DNA from: Wolfiporia cocos
Taxonomy: Eukaryota; Basidiomycota; Agaricomycetes; Polyporales; Phaeolaceae
Direction: 5' to 3'
DNA: 64,000 nucleotides
Assembly (NCBI GenBank): GCA_029448655.1
Contig: JACCLO010000005.1
Location: 2,046,001-2,110,000, forward strand
In this document: positions 22,375 through 35,028 of the stretch, piece after piece
Numbering within the stretch: position 1 is the first letter of the stretch
Layout: each line of letters begins with the position of its first letter
Program-made: the position numbers and the translations under genes
Notes under the pieces: generated by a model
What the model was told of the DNA's origin: nothing
Database searches by the model: none
What the model saw: the letters and a program-made list of their open reading frames with translations, nothing else

Positions 22375-23841
22375 ATGGCGCAAAACACGCTGATGCCTGC
22401 AAGTACGCAGGAGGATACATTGAAGTGGGTTGCTAATGAATATTATGGTATGTCTGTCATACCGCCAAGATCCGAGGTGTTCTGTCAATTGTTTGAACAG
22501 ATCTCAATGGCGTTCATTACGATGTCCTACGCGACCCTCCCACACCTCTCGAGTTTCTTCGACTGGTCCGCATCGCTAGACCTGTCTTGATGAAGCGTAA
22601 GTCAAACATAGGATGTACCCAACTGCACGACCTGATCTTCTCTCAGACAGCGAGGCGCCAGACGCTATGTCGCGTTGGTCCAATGAGTATTTAACAGACC
22701 GCATGGGAGATTCGCCCATCTCCATAGCCGTTACGTCAAACGGGTCAGTATCCAGCGCGGACACGTGTCCGTAGCTGACTCGAACTGCTAGATCTTTATA
22801 GGCGGGCAGATGCGATAACTGTTGGCCGTGACGGCCGACGGTACTTCGCCGAACCCTATGTCGAGAAGATGACAATGCGCGCCTTTCTGGGCAAGATAAC
22901 TGCAGGTTCGGTCGGCCATGCTGCGTGAGCAGAGTCCGCCTCCTGAACCCTTCTGCCACCGCGCCTAGAGCTATGCGGAATGAATGCGGAAGACGACGGT
23001 GAAGTTCTGTATTTGCAATCGCAGAATGGTAATTTGTACACTGCGCAATACTTCGACCTCAGCGCGGAGGCCGAAACTTCAGAATTTGAGCCGCTGCGCG
23101 AGGACGTGCCGTGTGAAATTTCTTGGTGCAGTGACGCTCTCGGTACGTTGCACGAGGTCATTTAATTTCTGAAGTGTCGCTCACTCAGCGCCATGCGCAG
23201 ACAAGTCACCAGACGCGGTCAACCTCTGGATAGGCAACAGTGCAAGCGTGACCAGTATCCATAGCGGTGAGCAAAAACACCGACCGCTGGCCAAGACGGG
23301 CCTAATACCGTTCCAGATCCTTACGAGAACATCTACACCGTCGTTCGTGGAACGAAGCACTTCACGCTTTTTCCACCGACAGAGGGCTGGTGCCTGAGCG
23401 GTAGGTCGCGTTGCCGCACTCTCACACGGACTGCTCACTAGGCGCGATTCGTATCTGCATTGATGTCCAACAGAACGCACATATCCACATGCATCGTACG
23501 TCCGCTCGCAGGCGACAGGCCAGCTTGAGCTAGTGCCCTCCCCACCGGGCACGCCGGGGGTCCGCTGGTCATCCGTGCTCGACCCAACAAATTCCTCCGC
23601 GCTTCCCGCGGAAGTACACCCTATCAGCATCACCGTGCGCGCCGGGGAGACCCTCTACCTTCCTGCGGGCTGGTGGCACTACGTCCGACAGTCGGAGGTC
23701 ACGATTGCCGTGAACTACTGGTACGATATGGAGAGCCGTGGGATGGCGTGGGTCTGGCTCAACTTCCTGCGGGGCTTGAGGGAGCCGCCGCCCGGTAACG
23801 AGGAAGGTAGCGGGCGCGACCCTGATCATATGTTCTCGTAA
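22375..23841 (+). CDS. JMJD7: JMJD7-like JmjC-domain 2-oxoglutarate oxygenase
   Basis: Predicted 353 aa in eight exons (introns 22448-22500, 22597-22646, 22744-22801, 22906-22968, 23143-23200, 23267-23316, 23401-23473). Spliced blocks match the JMJD7 family: [92 protein letters not shown] and [17 protein letters not shown]. The Fe(II) ligands are His and Asp of IHSD and His of WWHYV; NYWYDM follows. JMJD7 in animals is a lysyl hydroxylase of DRG GTPases; the fungal substrate is unknown. The 22906 donor is the least certain splice. The long 5' frame begins at TTG, so the ATG at 22375 is the start. Confidence 0.9.
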
Positions 23842-25249
23842 CAAACTTTTCTTTGCGCCAGAGCCTGTGCGTTGCGCGCTCGATGTCGTCCACCTCGTGG
23901 TGGCTTCCCAGAACTGCGCGCACAGCCCCAGCCAATAGAGTCACATCGAATACGGTCAATTCATTGTGCACCTCAAGTAAGACCGATACGAGCGGAAAGG
24001 CTTGCACACTGCGCTAATGGATATTAGGATGGAGGCAGCCTCGGGCGAGCATAGTAATTCACATCAAGCAATCTAAGTGCCCGATCCACTAGTAGGAACC
24101 TATTTGGAGTGGGGATGGCACCCAAACAAAAGCAAGCGGTGATATACAGGATAGCTGCGTTCGCTGTCAGCGCACAGTTGTTGTGGAACAAGCGAATCGA
24201 AGATACCAGGACAATGCCCCGGCAACGGCCTGCAATCGCTTTGAACCTTCGTGAGCGGGATCAACGACACTGTCTAACATCTATCCGCACTCTACGACCG
24301 AGTTCGGTGATCCGGTCGATAATGGCGCGCACCGTGGAAACGGAAGCTGCGCACTTAGATCGTCGCCCATCGAGGCAATGAGAAGCTAGTCGGAAGCACA
24401 GAGCGTTTGTGCAATTCCGCGAAAGTTCGGCCTGCACCACGCACGAGTGCGCTGTGGTAGTCGTACGTGTGCGTGCGAGCGTGATTCTGGGGCACGCGAC
24501 TACAGGTGCCGCGAGCACATGAGCTCACACAAGCTACGAGCCAGCTGCCGTGACAGTAGACCAGGAACAGCGAGTCACTGAGAACCAAGAATCTTCTCAG
24601 CTTGCGCGAATCTAGGCCGGGCGGTATCCCATGCCTAAGCTGGCCCAGGCAGATGAGCGTCGCAGCCTCCGAGATACCGAGGTGATTGGGGCACGCTGGG
24701 TCCCAGTGGCAGGTCGCATCATTGTATGAATGGCGAAGCCAGTCACATAAAGTGGGGACCGTCTAACGGCATCTTGACACGGCCCTGATGGAAGTTGACA
24801 GCCTACATAGACCGCAGCCGAATAGTGGATAAGCTTAGTAATTAGCACCGCGCCGAGTGCGACGACATACGGTTGCATGCGGTATGGCCTGGACAGATGC
24901 TAGCAACATCTAGTATGACGCGGTATTGGCGCACCGCCGGCACCCTCTAGTATTGGTCCAAGTCGCCCGTCTGCAGATTCCGACGGGAGCTACCGTGACG
25001 AGTTGGATCGCTTCCACCAGCAGATTTACCGACGCGGATCTGAACAATGAGGTTGCTGAACGTTTGAAATCCGAGCATGCAGGTGTTGATCGTGGCGCGA
25101 TCGACTTGATGCGTCGCTCGCGTGGCTTTTCGCACGTGACAAATGCTTTACTCCCCGCAAATTGGACCCGATATACGTTCACTGTCAGGGCACCCTTCTC
25201 GCATTTGCTTTCTGCTTGCCCCTCCGATCAACTCAGCCTGACGATAAGA
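23842..25249. other. Gap without a supported gene
   Basis: 1.4 kb between the JMJD7-like gene and NHP2. The minus strand has two stop-free stretches (24878-24612, with hydrophobic VVALGAVLITKLIHY, and about 24720-24355), but no start, splice chain or family motif ties them together. The last 200 bp are the NHP2 promoter. Confidence 0.3.
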
Positions 25250-26012
25250 ATGGCCAAGTCTGAGAAGAAGGACAAGAAGAGAAAGGAGGTCACCGAGACA
25301 GTGACTGAGACGACTGAGGCGACCGAGGCGGTCAAGGATGTTCAGGCTGAGGAGGCGGAAGTTGTAAAGGTACGCTATGTGTATATATCTGATAATAATC
25401 ATACAAGTATCAATCTAGGTGCAGAAGGAAAAGAAGGAGAAGGAGGAGATCATCGTTCCTTTGGAGGAGCTGTCACCAATAGCGCAACCACTTGCGCAGA
25501 AAAAACTTCTGAAGAAGCTCCACAAAACCATCAAGAAAGGTGAGTATTCTGCATTGCCTCTATGTCTACTTTGACATCCCAACATGCTGCTGCCCCGTCT
25601 GCACAGCCTCAAAACATCGTCAGGTGAAACGAGGGGTTAAGGAGGTCGTGAAGGGTATCCGGAAGGGCGAGAAGGGGTACGCCGTCCCCGCCGATTTCCC
25701 CTTCCCTTGATTGACTGTCCCACCTGCAGATTGCTCGTTCTTGCGGCAGACATCACGCCCATTGACATCATCTCACATTTGCCAGTGCTGAGCGAGGACG
25801 CGGGCGTCCCATATGTATTTGTGACATCGAAAGAAGAGCTCGGACATGCAAGCGCGACGAAGCGACCAACAAGCTGCGTGATGGTGTGTCCGGACGCGAA
25901 AAAGACGAAGCGGAAGGAGGGCGCGAAGGACGACAAGGAGGACGACTACCGCGAGCTGTACGAGGAGTGCTGTCGAGAAGTGGAGAAGCTCGACCAGAAG
26001 ATGGTGTTCTGA
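25250..26012 (+). CDS. NHP2: H/ACA snoRNP core protein Nhp2 (L7Ae family)
   Basis: Nhp2 is one of the four core proteins of H/ACA snoRNPs that guide pseudouridylation of rRNA in the nucleolus. Predicted 197 aa, four exons (introns 25370-25418, 25540-25606, 25677-25729). The N-terminus is a highly charged Lys/Glu extension. The L7Ae/Nhp2 domain starts at EELSPIAQPLAQKKLLKKL and includes RGVKEVVKGIRKGEKG, LLVLAADITPIDIISHLP, VPYVFVTSKEELG and RPTSCVMVCPD. The body matches the family; the acidic/basic N- and C-terminal tails (KKTKRKEGAKDDKEDD) are longer than in yeast. The start is the ATG immediately before the charged stretch; the longer upstream frame has no ATG with support. BFR1 follows on the same strand after 242 bp. 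Confidence 0.93.
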
Positions 26013-26254
26013 TATGTCGTTATCACTTTTGTTCCGTTTTTCTGCGTCTATCTGTGTCTATTGTTGTGATGCGCTGGGTATTGCTCGACTACTGCACTTG
26101 AAACGAACGACCACGTCACACGAGGTGGAGATCGAGCGACTGACGATCGCTGTTTCTCACGCGCATCGAGTCCATTTCCACCCTCGGCTGCCACCTCTTC
26201 TCCCAAAACACTCATCCCCGGTCTCGCTACCGCACACACCCCGTCGACCTCGCC

Positions 26255-28097
26255 ATGGCTCCCGGTAAAACCAAGAACGCGACCGCTAACGGCACTGGTA
26301 AGAAGACCAAGGCCGCGAACGGCGCTGCTGGCGCGAACGGTAACGCGACCGCGGGTGCTGCCTCCGTGACGGAAATCAACCCGGAGCAGTTCACCTTCGC
26401 GACGTATGCCTCGGGAAAGCCAGACAAGGCCATATACGACCGCGAGCAGGGGCAGATCAAGGCGCAAATCGACGCTCTCCAGAGCAAAGTCGTACGTGGC
26501 CTGCATATGAGACGTCGCCCGTGCCCTCATGACTCGTTCTGCATTGCCCGCGTAGTCTGCAGTCAAGGAGAATATTAGCTTGAGCCAAGATGGCGGTGCT
26601 AATAACGAGAGGCGAGATGCTTTGCGTGCGGAATTGGACGAGATTCGTAACCAGCAGTCTATGAGCAAGGCTGAGCGGAGCAAGGTCATTGACCAGCTGA
26701 AGAGCCTTCAGGACGGTATTCAGAAGAAGGTGTGCATACCTGGCTTGTCATGCCTCCTTTTAGTACTAAGGCACGCGTTTTATTAGATTAAGGATCTCAA
26801 CGCAGCGAAAGCCAAGGCACCGTTTAAGACCGTCCAGGAGGTCGACGACCGGATCAAGTATGCCTCCCGTTCGTTGGCGCTATTCATTACTGACCTGATT
26901 TTCTACTCCAGATATCTGGAGAAGCAGGTCGACTCCGGCAACATGAAGATCGGCGACGAGAAGCGTGCTCTAGCGGAGATCAGTCAGCTGAAGCGCAGCC
27001 GGCGCATCGTCGAGGGCTTCGCAGCGGACCAGGAGTCGATCGAGGCGGACCGCGCCCAGGCGGAGGAGCTGCGCAAGCAGCTCGACGACCCGGAGGCGAA
27101 GGCGGCGTCGGACCGCTTCGACGCGATCAAGACGGAGCTCGACGTGATCAAGGCGGAGGCGGACGAGCTGTACGCGAACCGCAACAAGCTCTTTGACGAG
27201 CGCAGCGCGCTGCAGGCACAGCTCGACGCGTTCTACAACATCAAACGCGAGTCTGCGCAGCGCTTCCGCGACGCGAACGACCGGCACTGGACCAAGGTGA
27301 ACGAGGAGCGCGCACGGCGGGCCGAGCGTGAGCGCGCGCGCCGTGCACAGGAGGAGGAGGCGAAACGGCAGGAGCAGATCGAGCGGCTCCGCGAGGAGGC
27401 GGACATTCCTGCATTCCAGGCGCAGATTGAGGACTGCCAGACGCTCGTCGACTACTTCTCGGGCAGGAATGCGACGCCATCGCTCTCGTCCGCACCCGCA
27501 GCGAAGGCGGACCTGACGGGCGTGCCAAAACTTGAGTTGCGGAAGGTGGAGGCGAACCCCGGCGAGGGGCTCGTCGCGCGCAAGAAGAAGGGCGAGGACG
27601 ATGAGGCGTACTTCGTCGCTGCTCCCCGTAAAAAGGGAGGGAAGAAGGGCTCCGCGAAGACGGGCGCTTCAGCCGAGGGCAGCGGGGCCGATGCATCAGG
27701 GAGTCAGACTCTGAACGTCCCGCTGCCGACGCTCTCGGCACTGCTTTCACTCTCGATCCCGCCGCCTACGTCCACTGCGGATGTGTCTCGCGTGATCGAG
27801 GACCTAAAAGCGAAGAAGACGTGGTTCCAGGAGAACCAGGCTCGAGTAACCGCTGAAAACAAGGACAACGCTGAGGCACGAATCAGGCAGCTCACCGGCA
27901 AAGCAGATTCGAAGGCTGACGTACTACCATCATCTGAAGAGCTAACTCCTCCCAATGGTGGTGCAGAGCGACCCCCGGAGCCGGCCTCCACACCAGCCGT
28001 GGTCGATCTCCCATCGGTCGCTGTGCCCAGCGAGCCCGTAGCCGAGAAGCTTGAGGACGTGCAGGAAAACGGCGAGGCCGAGGCAGCAGACGAGTAA
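26255..28097 (+). CDS. BFR1: Bfr1-like nuclear segregation / mRNP protein
   Basis: Bfr1 associates with mRNPs and polysomes at the ER and affects ploidy and secretion in yeast. Predicted 555 aa, four exons (introns 26492-26555, 26730-26786, 26858-26911). A low-complexity Lys/Ala/Gly N-terminus is followed by almost continuous coiled coil (about residues 50-345): DREQGQIKAQIDALQ, RRDALRAELDEIRNQQ, EVDDRIKYLEKQVDSGNMK (across introns) and EISQLKRSRR, the last two blocks being the most conserved in the family. A basic linker (VARKKKGEDDEAYFVAAPRK) and an acidic Pro/Glu tail end the protein. Antisense frames in the coiled coil are shadows. The ATG is in context CGCCATGGC. Confidence 0.88.
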
Positions 28098-28387
28098 TGT
28101 TCCGTGGATGGACCTTATGATATATTGTGGTTGTATTTGTGACGCAGGATCTACAGCGAACACCACCATTCACACACTCAGCAGACTCGGACAACCATGG
28201 ATACATTGCACGAGTACGACAAGTCAGAGAACAGCGTCGATTGGGAGAGAGAAGGTCAATACATCAGTGAGCGACCGGTCAATAATTAATGCAAGCCAGA
28301 GGAAGCAAGACACCAGATATAGGATTAGTGCGAGAACTAAGATAGCGTCCAGTGATATCACTACGAGGACTGCGGGGAGGATGAGGA

Positions 28388-31377
28388 TTAGATCGAAGCT
28401 TCTGTTTTAACTGGTTCCGGCGAGTTATCCGGGTCGCTGCTGGTCGAAGGGGGCGTGCCTGACGCGCTACCAATTCCAATCTCTTGAGGGGTGAACGCGG
28501 CTGCGTCAAAAGCAGTGGCGCCCGAGTTATAGTCGGGGAACGTGAGGGACCCTGAGTGAAGGGGCAGGGAGTCGTCGTGAAGTGCGGAAGCATCCATGTA
28601 TGGTATTGTCCCGAACCCGTCGGCACCGAAGGCATTGGATGAGGGGTCGAGGGTGCCGGTACCGAATGTGTCCTGTTGCAACGCTGCGAGCATGCTGGAC
28701 GTCGTCGGAGTGTGGGTCATGACTGGGTGTGGGACATCCAGTGCATGGCCAAAGCTCTCTTGGCCCTCCATGGGCGAGAGCGTGAAGAACTGTTGCTGCA
28801 TTACTGGCTCGACCGAGGCTGCCACCGAGTTAGTGGACAGAGCGACCCTTCTGAGCACGCTGAGGCCGATCCAGTCGCTACGAGGTCAACGTTAGACATC
28901 AATGGGGGTTGGTATGATACGTTGGACGTACTCCAGGAACAATTTGAGGATCTGGAAGGCTCCAAACGCAGGGTCACTCCGGATGGTCTATGACGATGAT
29001 AACATTAATGTAGAACCGCATTATGTGACGCCAGGAACATACCAAGTCCCTCATAATCTGACTTGTCACGTAGCCCCATCGGATCAGAACACTCCGTGAA
29101 CCCATCGTGAGCCGCTCATCGATCTGGCCGTTTCGCCCGCCCATCAACCGGTCACCGCATTTGTCGGCCCAGGCCATGACGTCCCGGATAGGATCATTGC
29201 TCTTGGGAAGACTGTCCAATAGCGCAACAAACTCGATCTCGAGTAGCTGCACCAGGTCTTCATGCCGGCAGTTGCACACTAATGCGGACTGGTTGCGCAC
29301 AGACTCGAAGTCAATCTTTTGCCACGACCGGCGCATGTCGGCAAGTTGCTTGGGGTTCGTGAGCACGGTGCTCAACGCCTGCGTAACTTGATAGATATCA
29401 AGGAAACGCACTGCGATCGCAATGCAGATGATCAGCGAGATGTATGAGGACAGAAGATGCTGATAATACTCACGGACTAGGTGCCCGAAGCGTGCGCCGA
29501 GCTCGACCTTGGGCTCGACAAACGTGTTTCCGTAACCATCCAGAGCCACCAACAGGATCTTCTCCATTTTATCCGCCAGTTGGCGCAGCCCAGTGATGGA
29601 TGCGGGCGGGATGGGGGACAGCATCTGCAAGCGCAGGATCTCCAGGATTTCCTACAGTGCTGTTAGTAAACATTGCATGAGATAAGGGTGACAATTCACA
29701 TCGTAGACAATCGCGTCTGCCTTTGCCATCAGACCCGCCACCGCAGGAGCGTGCACGACTTCGCGATGGCTTCCATTGAGGGACGACCAGAACGTGCGCA
29801 CGTGGAGCTCGAACTGATCGAAACGGTACGACCTCACGGCTTCAAGAAGCGAGTCCAGGTGATCCTGGAACCAGACCCACACTTCCCGAGCAGCAATCGT
29901 GTGAGGGGAATTCGATGAGTTTCCCACTGCATCCTCAATGGACGGAAACTGCGGCATATGCCTCACAGAAATGGACGCAGAGGGCGACATCAACGCCACC
30001 GAACCCCCTACATCGCCAGATGGAACACTCAAGGTAGGCTCAACCTGTCCAGTATGCCGCCGAATAGACGCCTGAGCTGGGAACGAGCTACCCGAGGGCC
30101 GCTGAGTCGCTTGTGCTAACGCGAGCAGGCTGCTGGCGGTCGGTGTCTTCTCGTCCGCATAGAGCCCCGGGTTCTTCACGCCGTTCGACAGGTTCAGGGA
30201 GTTGCGCTTAGACACGTTTCCGGAGCTCGCGCCGCCTTCTGATTCGTCTTCGTCCTCATCATCGGAGCCGCCTCGATTGGACGCCTCCGCCTGCTCACTA
30301 GCCATGCGGGCAGCATTTACCGATTGCTGTGCTGCGGTGTTATTGGACTTGCGGATGTAATCCTGCAAGAACTCGGCCTCCGCCGATGTCGCAGGTCGGA
30401 TGCCGCAATCTAACAAAACCATGCCGATCAGCGCATGACAGAAGTGTGATCGAGGACAGCACGTACAATGATATTTACTGTTCCCTCGAACGCCCAGCCG
30501 TCTCGTTTTGATTGTAGGGAAACATAGCCTGATGGCTTTCCCAAGCGTGGCGGTGTTGATGTGTGGAATCCCGTATTGGTCGCACACTCGCCTATACGAG
30601 AAGTACAAGCCCTGGCGCGGAACATTCCCATCCGGATATGGCGAGTAGTTGGCGGTCAACCTGAGACGGCGGTCAGTGCCCGCGCCGCGTCATGACCCAA
30701 CGGCCCACGTACCATGCCTGCACAAAGATCTGCTTCGCCCTGTCCGACGCACTCGTCGTAGTCGCCGCACGCACATTCGCAGCTAGCTTCTCCAACGCGT
30801 GATCGTTACTGAGCGTCATACGTCCAAACGCGCCCGTGGCGTGCATCGTATCGGGAGATTGTGCTACCAGCTGCTGGGCACCGTACATGTGGTGATGGTA
30901 CTCGGGTGCCGTATGGCTGAGATAGAGCGAGATGTCTTCGGTCTCACTGGACGATGAGTGAACGCTCTCGCAGTCGCGCGGGTATGGGGATGCAGCGACA
31001 CGCGCCCGGATGTGGGTGGGACGAAGGTGCTTAAGCGACGGGTTGGAGACGTTGTGGTTGGGAGGGGAGTCGCCTGGGGTGATGAGGTCGGATCCGAGGG
31101 AGTAGGCGGAGGAGTGGGATGCGTCTGACGCGTTTCGTGTGTGATCGCCTGCAAACGAGTTGGTGGTATGGAAAGAAGCACGGTACAAATCTTCGGAGGA
31201 TGGCGGCATCACAGCCGACGTCCGCAATATGCCACCCTGGGAAGACTGGGGACGGGAACCTGGAGAGTTCGCTGACGACGAGGATGAGACCGAGTTTGAG
31301 CGCGAGTGTGGGTGGCTGCTGGGTATGAAGTCGTAGGGAACGGTTGTTGCCATCAGCTGGAGGTTAACCGCGGCCAT
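28388..31377 (-). CDS. RFX-family transcription factor
   Basis: Winged-helix regulator of the RFX/Crt1 family; in ascomycetes these control DNA-damage, cell-cycle or morphogenesis genes. Predicted 886 aa, seven exons (introns 30661-30712, 30410-30466, 29652-29699, 29411-29473, 28988-29042, 28878-28931). Residues 1-220 are Ser/Thr/His-rich. The DNA-binding domain is built from three exons: LTANYSPYPDGNVPRQGLYF, VCDQYGIPHINTATLGKAI, TRRLGVRGNSKYHYCGIRP, including the conserved RRLGxRGxSKYHY. The B/C-type and dimerisation region follows (WVWFQDHLDSLLEAVRSYRF, EILEILRLQMLSPIPP, FLDIYQVTQALSTVL, RSVLIRWGYVTSQIMRDL-TIRSDPAFGAFQILKLFL). The C-terminal exon (QQQFFTLSPMEGQESF ... PEPVKTEAS) resembles an activation tail. 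BFR1 converges on it with 290 bp between the stops. Confidence 0.92.
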
Positions 31378-31866
31378 AAGATAAGGAATGCGCTAAAGCA
31401 GGTTAATGTTGGTGGTAAGGACAGAATGCTGAGCAATTCTAGCAAGTAAAGCGAAGGCGGGCCAGCCGTGAAGACGAAGGAGAGGCAGAGAGTATTAAGA
31501 GTAATCCAGCGGCGGCCTGGAGAGGAGAGAACTGATGATGATTAGATGATGGGGCGCCGCCCAACACCGCGTATATGGAATGAGACGGCAAGAAATGCGT
31601 CGAGCCCCCCGGGAGTGTAATGCTCGCAATTAGCTAGCAATAAGAAATGGGGAAAGGCGTGGCGACCGGATTGGGGGAAAACTCGATCTGCGAGAAACGG
31701 GAGATGCGGGCACGACGTCGGTGGTCAAGGCAACTTGCACAACGCAACAATTCACTCTTCAGCCACCCCAGCGCTTTGTGAGCTGGCACTCGGTTTCCCC
31801 CGGCCGGTCCTCGAAACACACGGATTATATCCTATCATACACTCCGCGGCCCCCGTCACGCCGCGC
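31378..31866. promoter_or_regulatory. Upstream region of the RFX gene
   Basis: 489 bp between the RFX start and the PPN1 stop. Purine-rich on the RFX side. No supported ORF or recognised site. Confidence 0.35.
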
Positions 31867-34800
31867 TCACGCCTCGTCTGCGCCCATGTACATGTATTTC
31901 CTGAACCGCTTCCGCAGCTTCTCCTCCGTGCCCTCCGCGAGCCGCCGCGCCAGGCCCGTCCAGGACGGGATCGTCAGGTCCTCCAGCCTATACGGCGCAT
32001 ACTTCGACTCGCTCCGCGTAGCGTTCCGCAGCGACTTCGGCAGATGGCGCCGCGGAATGGGGTACGCGAATTGCGCTTCTGCCGCCGCGTCTGGCGGGTG
32101 CAGCAGCGCGAGCGGAAACGTCAGGTACTCCAGCTTGTACTTTGGCGGGTGCTTCTTGCTGCTGGCGTCCAGCGCCGGCAAATAGTACTGCATGGCGCCG
32201 CATCAATGTCTTGCCTGTCATGCATGCGACAGATGACCTAACGCACCTGGGCATAGCCTAGTGGCGTCCACAGCCTGTTGGTCCGCGATGGAGATTCGGG
32301 GTGGGTGTGCCAGTGCTTCTGGTCCTTGCACCGGGTCGATCGTTCAGTGTTTGCGTTACATGTCGAGATGGCCGCTTGTCCATCAAGATGAGACGGCGCA
32401 TAAGGTGTCCCGGTGATGTTGTATGTAAAAATCCGGAACGACGGCATGTATGGGTTCGGCACAACCGATGGCGAGACGTTGACCACTGCGTAACCGTCAT
32501 AGCTGGTGTTCTTTGACGTTTTCGGCATGTCCTCGAAGTCCTTCAGCAGCGACTTGTACAGACCCTTGCGCTTCTCAGTGCGCGGGTTGTCAAACACAGC
32601 CTGCTTCTCCTGACTCCGCTGATCTCGCAGATGTTCGGCATCCAGGAAATAGAACTGGAACAGCTATAAGCCGCCACATATGCCATGTCTGATGAGCGCA
32701 CGTACGTGATCAGCATTCATATGCTGAATTATCCATCGCATCAGCATCGCAGACCGAGAACAAAGATTGATCACCTACTCCATACAAATGTCCCAAAATG
32801 GTATCCTGATACCGTAATGAAAGCTCTGTATATCGAGCATACTAGGAACATATCAGTCACGAACTGTTGTACCACAATCGGACCCACTCACACAGTCCGG
32901 GAAAAAATTTACGGCGGATGGTGGGACGTGACCGCTAATCCAGACCTGCGCACAAGGAACGACCGCACGGTTTGATGGTATTCTCCCCAGACGAGCATGT
33001 CCCGCACCTGCATGCCACGCCCACGAAACACCTCGAGCTGCACCTCGAGCCAGTCAAATTGGAGATTCCCGGGGTCCTGGCTGTCCATCGCGTCACATCC
33101 TCCCACAGCTGTATCCATGGCGACGCAGTCAGGGCCGGGCTTCGGAATGAACTGAACGCAGTCAGCACAGCACGCACCGGTGTTTGAGTGATAGAAATAC
33201 ATCGTGTTGAGGCTGATGACCGCAAGTGCACCCGGGACAACCTCCACTGAGAAATAACCACCGCGCTGGAACACCTGGTACGATGCGAACGGGACGAAAG
33301 AGCGCCATATCCTGTCAGGCGCGGACGAGATTAGCGGATGTTGAGCTGCACGCGCCGCGCGCGAAGGGGGTACATACGAGGAGAACTCAGACGTCACTGT
33401 ATTCGGCCCTGAATGCTTCTCGCTTCGTCAGCGCCCCCACACGCGCAGCGACATTCCTACCTGGAAGCATGATATTCTATGCACGCACAATACCAGCAGA
33501 CTAACGGTGAGTACAGACACACGCACGAGGCTTCGCAGACCTACGTACATGGGCTGTGCGAACACCAGCGTGCCAAGATGGGGATTAGCGGCCTTCGAGG
33601 TAGTTGAGAAGTCAGGTACATACGCCAAACGTCGTTGTTGCCTACGAGACGATATCGTTAATCATGCTTATGCGCCATTACTGACCGGTAGAGAAGACGA
33701 ACCTATACTCGGGATCACCGGAATCCCCTTAATCGTGAAAACTTCTTCCATCCTCCGTGCCATGGCCCGGTTGAGCATGTATATCTCATTTGTCGTGCGG
33801 GGCTTCTTGCGGTCATTATCATGTCTGACAAATTTCTGTGCATTAGCCCCGGCAGTAGAACAATACAGACTGGTAAAGGGCTGCAACGGAAAGTGACAGA
33901 TGATGCAGCGAAATGAGATCCCGTGCCCTAGCTAAGCCAGTGGGTCCGCACATAACGTAAAATGTCATGACCCGGGTCGACTGGAGATTAATGAAATGCT
34001 GTGCCCAACTTCCTGTCCTGTGTGGATTACGAAGCATCATGCACAGATATACACAATCGGCCAGCCTAGCTACCCAGTCAATCATGCGCAGTGATTTTTG
34101 TAAAAGGCCTGTGCTCACCTGCCCATCTGCCGGCCGCAGTAATCGCGTCTACAGCGGGGACTTCGGCGACGATTTGCTCGAATGCCATGTATCCAACGAG
34201 AGACCGACCTCGTGCGTTAGCCGAGCGTCTGGGCTCACAACATACTATGGGCTATACATTCCAGGTCAAAGTCTAGCGGTTGGTCCAGTGCATTGTCCAC
34301 ACGCGTGCCACCAGCTGCGCAGAGAACATCGCAACGAATTTGTCTGTTCCACCATCGACAGAGCGATATCGCTTAGTCCTCGCACGATGCTAACTATCTT
34401 TCACGTATGCATATGGTGGCCGGTGCCACCCCCCTCGGCCATAGAGGGTTGATCGATGGACTCGAGCTAGAGAACAGATAGCACAAGACCAAAGTTCACT
34501 CTTACCTCGCGCTGTCTCCAGTCCCTGATCCCAAACGTTCATCCGGAACTGAAGGATTGTTCCAGAGCACTCACATATCACAAAGTCGATCTCGGAGCTC
34601 CACTCCTTCTCTAGGAAGTCCATCGTAAGGTTGGTCAGCGTGAACGGCGAGTCGCACTGGCTATAATTGCCGTGGCCTCGTCTCAGCTTGGCCCGTGATT
34701 CAACGGAGATGGAGACGGAGCAATCTTCACCTATAGGGCATGCCATAGTCGCCGGATCGCGGGCTCGCCTTCTTCGGTTTGTTCCTGTGGCACGCAGACT

Positions 34801-35028
34801 TCTCCGACATGTCCGGCCTGTAGTAGGGATCCGGGTGCATGTCTGTGATGTGCAGGAACCGTCCTTGCAGCTTCCGGAGAGCTATACCACGGTGAGCTGG
34901 CTGCAGGAAATGGCCGACGGTTACGTACGCTCTGCGGGCATCCCCATCGGGGCCTGTGCAGGCGCCGCGAATGCCTCCGCGGCGAAGCTGCTTAGGAAGA
35001 GCAGAGGCAGGAGCTTGATTTTCAGCAT
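31867..35028 (-). CDS. PPN1: Endopolyphosphatase Ppn1 (calcineurin-like metallophosphatase)
   Basis: Vacuolar enzyme that cuts long polyphosphate chains internally. Predicted 551 aa from sixteen exons. The N-terminus KIKLLPLLFLSSFAAEAFA is a signal/anchor sequence. Metallophosphatase motifs are recovered by splicing: FLHITDMHPDPYY, WTGDSARHDNDR, IPSIGNNDVWPHNIMLPG, VISLNTMYFY and WISGHVPPS. Family blocks PYSQCDSPFTLTNLTMDFLE, IWRSFVPFASYQVFQRGGYF, TELSLRYQDTILGHLYG and WTPLGYAQYYLPAL are also present. Several exons are tiny: 34506-34524 (19 nt), 33624-33641 (18), 33549-33553 (5), 33461-33476 (16), 33378-33408 (31) and 32706-32723 (18). One intron (33825-34505) is 681 nt, ten times the usual size. 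Introns 33109-33177 and 32946-33007 are in-frame with no stop, so they look like coding insertions until aligned. The summed length is a multiple of three. Confidence 0.93.
33549..33553 (-). other. 5-nt microexon (CCCAT) in PPN1
   Basis: Lies between introns 33554-33623 and 33477-33548. With the last base of the upstream exon it encodes Pro-His of NNDVWPHNIM, the conserved stretch after the metal-binding GNND of endopolyphosphatases. Flanking exons are only 18 and 16 nt. Confidence 0.82.

Noticed and set aside
33109..33177. Cys-rich insertion in PPN1 in the unspliced frame
   Set aside because: It begins GTGCGT and ends ACAG, is absent from the family, and its removal restores the normal sequence. 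It is an in-frame intron.
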